This document shows, one piece after another, positions 1 to 7,601 of a stretch of DNA of 56,157 nucleotides; positions within the stretch are counted from its first letter, which is position 1, and each line of letters opens with the position of its first letter. A program made the translations under genes and the position numbers. Source of the DNA: Planctomyces sp. (GTDB taxonomy: Bacteria > Planctomycetota > Planctomycetia > Planctomycetales > Planctomycetaceae). A model generated the notes under the pieces. That model made no database searches. It was not told the DNA's origin and saw nothing but the letters and a program-made list of their open reading frames with translations. Location: assembly GCA_016795105.1 (NCBI GenBank), contig JAEUIH010000049.1, positions 1 through 56,157 on the forward strand, written 5' to 3'.

Positions 1-3
1 CCC

Positions 4-36
4 GTTTCACACGCCGTCGCTCCCTCGTGCCGAACT
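4..36 (-). repeat. Possible degenerate terminal CRISPR repeat
   Basis: This stretch starts GTTTCA like the true repeat and keeps about 19 of 33 positions. It is followed by a 36-base interval that ends where the first intact repeat begins, so its position fits one repeat-spacer unit. It lies at the end far from the leader, where worn terminal repeats are common. The match is weak and GC-rich sequence inflates chance identity, so it may be plain flanking DNA. Confidence 0.35.
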
Positions 37-72
37 CGCCGCTCTTGCGAAGTACGAGAACCCGGAAGTCCA

Positions 73-1251
73 GTTTCAATCCGCGCCCCGCGTGCGAGGC
101 GAAAGGTTCAGATCAGCTCGCAACCACTGACCAGTTCGAGTTTCAATCCGCGCCCCGCGTGCGAGGCGAAAGTTGAGCCGGTCACGCTGTTTCGCCGCCG
201 TGTGACGTTTCAATCCGCGCCCCGCGTGCGAGGCGAAAGGTGACACGCAGAACGAATTAGATGCACCAGCAATTGTTTCAATCCGCGCCCCGCGTGCGAG
301 GCGAAAGCAGGAAACACTCAACACGTTCAACCGGAATCAAAGTTTCAATCCGCGCCCCGCGTGCGAGGCGAAAGGGACGCAGGGAATCGCGTCGTCACGC
401 ACGCTTCGTTTCAATCCGCGCCCCGCGTGCGAGGCGAAAGGCAGCACAGGTCGCCGAGTCTGGAAAACAACCGGAGTTTCAATCCGCGCCCCGCGTGCGA
501 GGCGAAAGTCAGAGCCAGGGATACGGGTGAGACGATCAGACAGGTTTCAATCCGCGCCCCGCGTGCGAGGCGAAAGTCTAGGTTTCCGAAACTCCATCGA
601 CGAACCACAGTTTCAATCCGCGCCCCGCGTGCGAGGCGAAAGGACGAGCCGATGAGCAAAGAGCAATCCTTCATCCTGTTTCAATCCGCGCCCCGCGTGC
701 GAGGCGAAAGACAGTTCCCAAACGAATGCTGAAGGTCGCGAGTTTGTTTCAATCCGCGCCCCGCGTGCGAGGCGAAAGTCAGTATCGGCAGCTTCGTATG
801 CTGCAAACTTCTCGTTTCAATCCGCGCCCCGCGTGCGAGGCGAAAGCAATACGAATTGTCTTGGGACGACATCGCAGACCTGTTTCAATCCGCGCCCCGC
901 GTGCGAGGCGAAAGTCGGTTCGCTGCTGCCCCTGAATTGCAGCACAAGGTTTCAATCCGCGCCCCGCGTGCGAGGCGAAAGCGACAACCAAGATGGAGAA
1001 AGCCCGATCGACGAATTGTTTCAATCCGCGCCCCGCGTGCGAGGCGAAAGATCGATGCCATTAAAACAACCCCAATCCAGAGTAAGTTTCAATCCGCGCC
1101 CCGCGTGCGAGGCGAAAGAATGTTCCGGCTGAATCAACCCATCCACACGCTGTTTCAATCCGCGCCCCGCGTGCGAGGCGAAAGCTGGGCACGTCGCTAC
1201 TTTGACAGCAACTACACAGTTTCAATCCGCGCCCCGCGTGCGAGGCGAAAG
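73..1251 (-). CRISPR. Type I-C CRISPR array, 18 repeats and 17 spacers
   Basis: Eighteen 33-bp repeats, identical as far as I can see by eye, begin at 73, 140, 207, 275, 342, 408, 476, 544, 610, 678, 746, 814, 882, 949, 1018, 1086, 1152 and 1219. Spacers are 33 to 36 bases. On the plus strand the repeat starts GTTTCAATCC and ends GGCGAAAG. Read on the minus strand it ends GGATTGAAAC, the usual 3' handle of type I-C repeats, and it contains a GC-rich imperfect hairpin. That orientation agrees with the cas genes and puts the leader on the right. The apparent lack of repeat divergence suggests a young or actively maintained array. Short open frames inside the array are translations of the repeat and are not genes. 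Confidence 0.98.
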
Positions 1252-1464
1252 CCGATCATCGTAACTACAGGCTGTCGTTTGACAACGGAGGGAAGTTTCG
1301 CGAACCTCATCAATTGGTAAAGGCTACACAGCAGCATGGCTTTGGGCTCGTTACACAAATCGTTGGGCGATACGAAGTTAGGGCGGTCGCGAATCTCCCG
1401 GGTTTCTGCTGGTTGCTATAGGTTCGCACGCCCAGGCGAAGAACGAGTGTTTACTTCACCAGTA
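1252..1464 (-). promoter_or_regulatory. CRISPR leader between array and cas2
   Basis: This gene-free 213-base interval separates the leader-proximal repeat from the cas2 stop codon. On the minus strand it contains the words GTGCGAACC (near 1421-1429), GATTCGCGACC (near 1383-1393) and GAGGTTCGCG (near 1298-1307). These recurring GCGAAC/GTTCGC blocks are arranged as I remember for type I-C leaders. It should hold the pre-crRNA promoter and the integration-directing site. I could not single out -10 and -35 boxes. Confidence 0.7.
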
Positions 1465-1755
1465 TTAAAAAATCAATGGTTCATCAAGGTCCAGTGAGGG
1501 CTTCACGCCTACATGTTCTACTCGATGCTTCCATTCATTGCCCAGCACATAAAACCGAAGACTGTCCTGCTCGGGATTGATTAAAGCAATCAACTGCTGC
1601 TTCAAATGCACGTACTGCTCGTTATTCACCGAACACTCAAAAACGGAATTCTGAACTCGCTGCCCGAAGTTCAGGCACTTCTTTGCAACATGCCGCAGAC
1701 GCCGCTGGCCAGCTTTATCAACCGTGGAGACGTCATAAGTGACCAGGATCATCAT
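1465..1755 (-). CDS. cas2: CRISPR-associated endonuclease Cas2
   Basis: Cas2 dimerises and bridges two Cas1 dimers in the spacer-integration complex. The protein is about 96 residues and opens with the ferredoxin-like beta strand MILVTYDVST, whose Asp is the conserved family residue. The central part matches the usual pattern (RRLRHVAKKCLNFGQRVQNSVFEC), and LRFYVLGNEWK forms a later strand. The reading frame runs further upstream into cas1, but ATG 1755 (or 1752, a tandem ATG) is preceded by GGGAGAATTCCC, which offers a ribosome-binding site, and gives the normal length. It is the last cas gene before the leader, 52 bases after cas1. Confidence 0.96.
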   Translation of the reverse strand: MMILVTYDVSTVDKAGQRRLRHVAKKCLNFGQRVQNSVFECSVNNEQYVHLKQQLIALINPEQDSLRFYVLGNEWKHRVEHVGVKPSLDLDEPLIF

Positions 1756-1807
1756 GGGAATTCTCCCGTGGAACGACAGTGGGAACTCGGAAGTTGGTTC
1801 TTGTCGG

Positions 1808-2839
1808 CTACTTCCATGCAAATGGTGGATAGGCATCGGCATCTCCACGAAGATACCTCGCCATAAGCCGAGTCTGAATCAGGGGCACCAGTCCGAGTGT
1901 CATCTTCTCCTGGAGGAATGGGTGCGTGATCTCCTCCTGCTTGCGTTTCTGATAGGCTCCGACAAGCTCCTTTCGAGTCGCCTCATCCATGCGTATGCCG
2001 CCACCCGGCTCTTTCACAAACCCGCCAGGCTTTACTTGTTGCCGATTGATGAGTGAGAGCACCACTCTATCTACAAGGACCGGACGCAACTCTTCCATCA
2101 AATCCAGCGCCAGCCCCGGCCGGCCCGGGCGATCTCGATGCAAAAATCCAACCGCGGCATCAAGACCTGCTGATTCACAAGCACTCCGGAGGTCATTAGT
2201 GAGCATGGAGTACAAAAATGAGAGCATGGCATTGATGTTATCCAGCGGTGGTCGCCGGGAACGTTTCGTAAAGACAAATTCCTGTTTTTGGCTGGTGATT
2301 AGGTCATTGAAGACTTCAAAATAATCCGCGGAGGCGTCTCCTTCAATTCCTCGAAGCTGGTCGACGTCCAAATCGGACTTGAATGTTCGGAGCCGCATAT
2401 CGATTCGTGTGGCGATTTTCTCAAGTCGGGCCGTCCCCTCAGATGCTGTCTGATCCCGAACCGCTCGCCGGAGGACGGTTCGGTAATTGGCCAACTTTCC
2501 GATAATACAAGAACGCGCGATGGAGGCCGTCGCGACGGGATCGTCTGCTCGACGGTATTGTTCACGTCTCAACAGGACGTTACCCGGCGTGAATCCATTG
2601 ACAGCCGCCAAAAACCGACCGTGCTCAGTCATAAATGTGATGGCGATTCCGTTCTTTCCGCAAGCGCCCAGTAACTGAGGACTGCAGGAGATTCGTCCCA
2701 TGCAGACAATGCTGCCGATATTGATCATCGGCAGTCGAAGTCGATCCTTCTTTTCGACACGGACGACAATTGTTTCACTGTCCTTTCTCAGCCATGCCCC
2801 CTGGGTCATCACAAAGAGCGTGTTCAGATGATGTTTCAT
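1808..2839 (-). CDS. cas1: Type I-C CRISPR-associated endonuclease Cas1
   Basis: Cas1 is the integrase that joins new spacers to the leader-proximal repeat. The 343-residue protein has the I-C style start MKHHLNTLFV and an N-terminal beta domain. The C-terminal helical domain carries the catalytic region: a Glu in the NINAMLSFLYSML area, then GFLHRDRPGRPGLALDLMEELRP with the conserved His and acidic residues. The ATG at 2839 overlaps the cas4 stop (ATGA), indicating translational coupling. The longer upstream frame is only the shadow of cas4. The full-length protein with intact motifs suggests a functional adaptation module. Confidence 0.97.
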   Translation of the reverse strand: MKHHLNTLFVMTQGAWLRKDSETIVVRVEKKDRLRLPMINIGSIVCMGRISCSPQLLGACGKNGIAITFMTEHGRFLAAVNGFTPGNVLLRREQYRRADDPVATASIARSCIIGKLANYRTVLRRAVRDQTASEGTARLEKIATRIDMRLRTFKSDLDVDQLRGIEGDASADYFEVFNDLITSQKQEFVFTKRSRRPPLDNINAMLSFLYSMLTNDLRSACESAGLDAAVGFLHRDRPGRPGLALDLMEELRPVLVDRVVLSLINRQQVKPGGFVKEPGGGIRMDEATRKELVGAYQKRKQEEITHPFLQEKMTLGLVPLIQTRLMARYLRGDADAYPPFAWK

Positions 2840-3495
2840 TGCGGGGGGGCTTCCAAAAGGTCGGCAAGGTACTTCGTAGCAGTCGCTTTCGGCCGCCAGG
2901 CTTTGGGCATGCAGGTTTCCAGGAGTGAGCAGCCCTTGCAGCGAGCTTTCCATTGGGCAGGCGGAGTGACGCGATGGCTGACGATTTCGTGTAGGCGAGC
3001 GGCTGTGTCGATTGTTTGCTGGCGGAGGCCTTCGTCGAACAGGACTTCTCGCCGGTGCTGGCTTTTGATATGGAAAATTGCCCCGGCAGGTACATCCACA
3101 CCTAATATTTCTTCCAGACACAAGGCCTGAGCGCACAACTGGACTTCATCGTTGTCCCAGCGACGTTTCTTACCCCGTTTGAAATCCACGGGGTAGGGAA
3201 TTTTGAAGGAAATTCCATTGTCGCCGGTACGGAATTCAACAAGATCCGCTCTGCCGGTAACACCCAGCTTATATGAGGCCAACATCATGCCGGTAACGTG
3301 TCGCTTGTCGCCTCGTTTCAAGTTTGCCGTCTGATCGACTTTCTTATGAGCATAGGTTCCTTCCGTCGTGTACTGATTGTCCCTCCAGATCTGTTCCAAC
3401 AGATGCAGCGCCATCCTTCGCTCACAGAACAATAAATCGTTCAGATACCGAAGAGGAAGAAGGTCTTCGTCAGTGTATAGCTGGGGATCAGACAA
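2836..3495 (-). CDS. cas4: CRISPR-associated exonuclease Cas4
   Basis: Cas4 is a RecB-like nuclease that trims pre-spacers and checks the PAM together with Cas1-Cas2. The 219-residue protein has an iron-sulfur cysteine at position 24 (FCERR) and three near the C-terminus at 186, 189 and 195 (CKGCSLLETC). The nuclease core includes GRADLVEF, PVDFKRGK and QLCAQALCLEE. The start is TTG at 3495, supported by an AGGAG about 8 bases upstream. The stop overlaps the cas1 ATG by four bases. A 278-base gap with a hairpin separates it from cas7, so adaptation genes may be expressed at a different level from interference genes. Confidence 0.96.
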   Translation of the reverse strand: MSDPQLYTDEDLLPLRYLNDLLFCERRMALHLLEQIWRDNQYTTEGTYAHKKVDQTANLKRGDKRHVTGMMLASYKLGVTGRADLVEFRTGDNGISFKIPYPVDFKRGKKRRWDNDEVQLCAQALCLEEILGVDVPAGAIFHIKSQHRREVLFDEGLRQQTIDTAARLHEIVSHRVTPPAQWKARCKGCSLLETCMPKAWRPKATATKYLADLLEAPPQ

Positions 3496-3725
3496 TCTTG
3501 GTTCTCCTGGAGGGATGTCGGACCACGCAGTTAGTCAGTTGACTCAGCTTTGAGGGTTGGATAGATCATCATTGAGATTGGAACGATTCAAGTTGCTGAA
3601 AGAAGCGAACTGTTTCGTAGTCAGTTGCTCATAGTATCGGTGCAGAGCGATACGAGGCAGCCGGAGTTTCGAGCAGGATCAGTGCAGTGATGACCACGAA
3701 GTAGTGCTGGTCAAAAGTTGTGCAA

Positions 3726-3752
3726 GGCGTGCAGTTGCGTCGTCTGCACGCC
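3726..3752 (-). terminator. Hairpin after cas7, possible attenuator
   Basis: A perfect inverted repeat GGCGTGCAG / CTGCACGCC with a 9-base loop lies 22 bases past the cas7 stop codon, between the interference and adaptation genes. No clear U-run follows on the minus strand, so it is more likely an mRNA end-stabilising, processing or partial attenuation hairpin than a strong terminator. Apart from this hairpin I see nothing definite in the 3496-3773 gap. Confidence 0.55.
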
Positions 3753-3773
3753 CGGGAAATCAACCCGCAAAAC

Positions 3774-4706
3774 TTACCCAACTAATCGATGCAGCTTTAC
3801 GGAAGCTGGCAGTCCGACGTCGTTGATTGCAATCCTTGACCGGTAGTCGTCAAAGCTGCGTGGGGCTGCGTCCGCTCCCATTCTGTCGATCTGAATGCGA
3901 TCGAATAACTCGTGCGCCTGAGCGTTGCCCAGCATTGAATCGTGTTCAAATACGTACAGGCCGCGAGAACACATCAAGCCGCGACTGGCAGAACGATCGA
4001 TTTCCCACATCGTACCTTTCAGAGCATCCCAGAGCAGTTGCAGGTCATCCGTATTGAAACCAGTATCACGAGCGAGGTAGGGGTTTACGAAACCATGGCA
4101 GAGATAGAGCCCATACGGAATCGTATTCTTGCGTCCCATTGTGCCAGTGATAGCGCCGTCCTTCTGAGACTGTTTCTTTGCTTCTTCTTCTGTTGTGACA
4201 GACTTTCGTGTGATGGAAAACTCCAGTGGCACAACAGGGTCGATTGATCGGGCGAAGGTGATTTGAACGGGCCCGCGCACCTGTCCACAATTCACTCCGG
4301 TAGTCATCACAGCTCCAAACGCTCGGATGTCGTAGAAGTTCTGACACATCCATGCTCGAGCCTTCGCGGTGTTATCGGCCTTGGCCTTCCCGTCTTTTTC
4401 CTCTTTGGCGGATGTCGCGTCGTACGCTCGCTGATGCTGGAGATTCAACACACGCTTTTCGAATGTTGCTTCCTGAGTCTGGAAGTAGAGTTCGCATCCA
4501 GGCCGGTCTCCTGCCATCACAGAAATGGCGTTGCGAATCTTCCTTTTGAGGCAGCCATCAGTGACAAGTCCCTGCAGTGATTGTGGATCGATCCGTGGCA
4601 GGTTTCCTGCATCTGGATCACCATTTGGATTTCCATCCTGAACGTCGAACAAAAGAACAAAATCGTAGCGACGGTCAATTACGCGGGCATTGGTTTCAGT
4701 GGTCAT
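3774..4706 (-). CDS. cas7: Type I-C Cascade backbone protein Cas7 (Csd2)
   Basis: Cas7 polymerises along the crRNA to form the backbone of the I-C Cascade complex. The 310-residue protein begins with the typical RRYDFVLLFDVQDGNPNGDP of Csd2, followed by TDGCLKRKIRN. Later it contains YDIRAFGAVMTTG, GQVRGPVQ and the MGRKNTIPYGLY stretch of the family. The ATG at 4706 has an AAGGAAAA site upstream. It follows cas8c after 102 bases and precedes the 3726-3752 hairpin. Length and motifs are normal. Confidence 0.96.
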   Translation of the reverse strand: MTTETNARVIDRRYDFVLLFDVQDGNPNGDPDAGNLPRIDPQSLQGLVTDGCLKRKIRNAISVMAGDRPGCELYFQTQEATFEKRVLNLQHQRAYDATSAKEEKDGKAKADNTAKARAWMCQNFYDIRAFGAVMTTGVNCGQVRGPVQITFARSIDPVVPLEFSITRKSVTTEEEAKKQSQKDGAITGTMGRKNTIPYGLYLCHGFVNPYLARDTGFNTDDLQLLWDALKGTMWEIDRSASRGLMCSRGLYVFEHDSMLGNAQAHELFDRIQIDRMGADAAPRSFDDYRSRIAINDVGLPASVKLHRLVG

Positions 4707-4808
4707 GACAGTTTTCCTTATGCTTGAAATAAACGGGATTGTAAATTCTGCGAATAGAGCTCTTTAAGGCCCGTTTCCCGAGAGGAAACGTGTTCGTGAA
4801 TCAACGAC

Positions 4809-6668
4809 CTACTCAGAAGCCGCTGCTGATACGGCAAGTTCGCCTTCAGCTTTTCTTGCTTTTCGTTCCGCAATGTCTTGAAAGCGTTTTGCACGCTGGT
4901 GGTAGTACCCCAAAGCAAAGCGTCCCTGGTCCTTTAGAGCCAATTGTCCGCTCGGCGGTGCGGCGGGAAGGAGAGAAATAATTTCTGACAGCAGTTTGTC
5001 GTTGTTGACGAACGCTCCGGGTTTCTCAGACTTCATTTTGCGAAGATGATTCTGTGCGTTCGCAAACAGTCGACTGAACACGAGGGCAGGCGCGGCACTG
5101 AACGTCCCATAGAATTTATCCACGACGCTGGCATTCACATCGCCCAACGCGTCGTATTGAATCTGTTCGAACACAGCCAAAAGCCGTCCGTAGATGTAGG
5201 CGGGATGAGTGTCGTCTGGATTGAGCGTTGGTGTCATGGGTATGCCTTTTCGGATAAGAATCAACTTGATGAGGGCCATGCGCGCTGCCTGAAAACCCTG
5301 AGTGCCCTCGGCACGTAAACGCCGGAGACAGCAATTGAGAACAGAATCCGGAACCGGAAGCCCCTGAATTGCCGCCGCCATAAGTCGTGACGGAATGTCA
5401 GGAGCCACGCTTTCACTATCAAACGCTGTGGCTATCACCAACTGCCACATTGGAAAGGTACTGGTTGGAAATCCCTGTCCATCACGCGAAATATCCGCGA
5501 TCGTCAAGTCGCAAAACCACGTCGCCAGCATCTCCTGAATTACTGAAAGCGTTGTCTCCAGATAGTCCCGAACGACAACACGTGCCGAGTTTCCGGACAA
5601 CGTCAGCAAGTAGAACGCTTCATGCTGGATATCAGTTGAACGTTGCCTGCCTTTTGAAAGAGTAGACAACAGTGACGCAACCTGCTCCGGATTCGGCTCA
5701 AACAACATCATGAACTGCTGGCCTTGTTGCTCACGAGTCCAGAATAGGAACATCACGCGCCCGACTCGATGCCTGGTCGTCCTCCCCTGAAACTCATTCG
5801 CAATAAGGGAATTCAACGCACGAGTAAAACCGTCGATACCCTCCGGTGAAACCATGGAAGCTTCAGCCCCGGTGAGGTTAAAACTTTCTGCAGCATCGAG
5901 ACCGGTTACAAGATACGCATCTGCTCGGCAGCCGATCGGAACAAGTCCTTTGATCTTTGTCTTTACGGATGCGCCAATTGTGGTTTCGCGACCGGTGACC
6001 TGGCAGAGACCCTTTGTACCCGCCGCTTGTTGAACAGCGAAATCAGCGCCAAAAAAATCCCGCCACCAGCGGCGAATATCTTCGCGTTCGATTAGGCATT
6101 TTCCCATTTCGTCAGACAACGCGACCGTGCAAAGATCCGCCGTTGACAAACCGAGGGATTCAATGGCAGCACACAGCCTTTCCGCCAGTTCTGCATCAGT
6201 TTCGACTCGGATTGCGAACTCCACGACGGGCTGCAAATCCGCCGCCTGTAGCTCCCCAATTACATAGCGAATGAACCTCCAGAACGTCCTGCGTTGCGAA
6301 GTGAACTTGTCACGTTTGTCCTCATCAATCAGTCGATCGACTGGGAGAACTCGAGCGATCGTGTCCGCGAGAAAGACTGCGGGTTTTTCCTTTCCCGCTG
6401 CAGCCGGATCGGTGGTCTTCCAATTCTCCGAAGCATCACGAACAACTGGCCGCACCGGGATGGCGAGTGCCTTTCCCCCGGCCATGTATGCTTTCGGAGG
6501 TGATTTTCCTCGACCAGGCTTCTCGATTCTTTCACGCAGATCATGTAGCCCCAGAAAATTTCCGTCACGGTCTATATCGATCCGACACGCGACCTGTTTG
6601 ACGACCACCGCCGGATCGTCGAGCAGATTCTCTCGCTGGGCCAACTCGTATAGTCGTTGAAGTATCAT
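4809..6668 (-). CDS. cas8c: Type I-C Cascade large subunit Cas8c (Csd1)
   Basis: Cas8c is the large subunit that recognises the PAM and recruits Cas3. The 619-residue protein starts MILQRLYELAQRENLLDDP, typical of Csd1. It contains CQVTGRETTIG and NLTGAEASMVSPEGIDGFTRALN-like blocks, and VGRVMFLFWTREQQGQ. In I-C systems an internal translation start in cas8c is known to make the small subunit Cas11c. The C-terminal helical part here (roughly the last 120 residues) would be that region, but I could not place an internal start with confidence. ATG 6668 overlaps the cas5 stop (ATGA) and is preceded by a strong GGAGGTGA. Confidence 0.95.
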   Translation of the reverse strand: MILQRLYELAQRENLLDDPAVVVKQVACRIDIDRDGNFLGLHDLRERIEKPGRGKSPPKAYMAGGKALAIPVRPVVRDASENWKTTDPAAAGKEKPAVFLADTIARVLPVDRLIDEDKRDKFTSQRRTFWRFIRYVIGELQAADLQPVVEFAIRVETDAELAERLCAAIESLGLSTADLCTVALSDEMGKCLIEREDIRRWWRDFFGADFAVQQAAGTKGLCQVTGRETTIGASVKTKIKGLVPIGCRADAYLVTGLDAAESFNLTGAEASMVSPEGIDGFTRALNSLIANEFQGRTTRHRVGRVMFLFWTREQQGQQFMMLFEPNPEQVASLLSTLSKGRQRSTDIQHEAFYLLTLSGNSARVVVRDYLETTLSVIQEMLATWFCDLTIADISRDGQGFPTSTFPMWQLVIATAFDSESVAPDIPSRLMAAAIQGLPVPDSVLNCCLRRLRAEGTQGFQAARMALIKLILIRKGIPMTPTLNPDDTHPAYIYGRLLAVFEQIQYDALGDVNASVVDKFYGTFSAAPALVFSRLFANAQNHLRKMKSEKPGAFVNNDKLLSEIISLLPAAPPSGQLALKDQGRFALGYYHQRAKRFQDIAERKARKAEGELAVSAAASE

Positions 6669-7480
6669 ATTGTCACCTCCGATCCACGGTGCCATCCGTG
6701 GACAATGATTGGTGGATTGCCCTTGCCATCAGCCGCCATCGTGTCGCAATGCAAAGCTCCATTACGGATGTTTGCATCGAAGAAACCTGGATGATTGACA
6801 CCATCATGACCAAACTGGATGTCGTACAACATGAGTCCCAGGCTTTGATTCCATTCCAATGGCTTCTCGGAGCCATCCGGTGGAGCGAAGTTGCATGCGA
6901 ACTCACGGCAACCCAGATATGGCCGATGAAAACACTGCCCCTTTGCGGCTCGTCGATTGAACATAGCGACGTACTTTACAACTGAGTCAACGCCCGACTC
7001 TTCATCGACGTCGAGTTGGTTGGTTCGTGGCTGGTTCGCACGCGACGTCAGGACTGGATTGGCATCAATCCGATAAGCAACATGTTGAAGTGCCAAAGTA
7101 TTTCGCTGCGTGCGATGTTGCCCCTGCACGCCTTCGCGGCCAGCCGAATCCACAAGGTAGGGCTGAAATTTTGACGGATCTTTGATCCAGCTTCCAACAG
7201 TGTTGCTTGAGATCTTGTCCTGAATCTCGTTGCGAAAAATGGAGACCAACCGATAGGGCTGCGCCCTTGCAGCTTCCGGGAACTCTTTCGGAAAGTTCGG
7301 TTCGATTGCCGTGATGCGGCGAATGTTCCACCTCATCTGAGGTTTAAACAAAATCGCATCAAGCACTCCACGAGCCGCTGATGGTGTCATGAATGGATAC
7401 GACAATCGCTCGACCTTAAGTTCGGGTCGCGTGAACAAAGCGAATTCGCCCCAGACTTTGAGTGAGATTGTTTGAGACAT
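6665..7480 (-). CDS. cas5: Type I-C Cas5 (Cas5d) pre-crRNA endonuclease
   Basis: In type I-C, Cas5 replaces Cas6: it cuts pre-crRNA in the repeat and caps the 5' handle. The 271-residue protein begins LKVWGEFALFTRPELKVERLSYPFMTPSAARGVLDAI, the signature N-terminal ferredoxin-like fold. The central QRNTLALQHVAYRI is where the family has its catalytic region, and FHRPYLGCREFACNF follows. It is somewhat longer than many Cas5d proteins. The ATG has AGGAG upstream, and the stop is coupled to cas8c. A separate short Cas5-like fragment lies upstream of cas3 (9914-10054). Confidence 0.95.
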   Translation of the reverse strand: MSQTISLKVWGEFALFTRPELKVERLSYPFMTPSAARGVLDAILFKPQMRWNIRRITAIEPNFPKEFPEAARAQPYRLVSIFRNEIQDKISSNTVGSWIKDPSKFQPYLVDSAGREGVQGQHRTQRNTLALQHVAYRIDANPVLTSRANQPRTNQLDVDEESGVDSVVKYVAMFNRRAAKGQCFHRPYLGCREFACNFAPPDGSEKPLEWNQSLGLMLYDIQFGHDGVNHPGFFDANIRNGALHCDTMAADGKGNPPIIVHGWHRGSEVTI

Positions 7481-7601
7481 TTATCATACTCCTATCAATC
7501 GCTTTGGGAGCTCTCCCGACTTGTGAAGGTGCATCAATTTTCGAACTATTTCGTCATTGTCAATTTTTTGACCACAAAGATCGACTTTAGGATCAGTAGG
7601 A

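Noticed and set aside
73-1251. Self-targeting spacer search
   Set aside because: I noticed no spacer matching a gene in the window, but I could not search systematically, so no claim is made.
76-1320. Open reading frames on both strands across the CRISPR array
   Set aside because: Their proteins are repeated translations of the 33-bp repeat (SAPRVRGE, IRAPRARRK, RLARGARIE). The repeat simply lacks stops in several frames.
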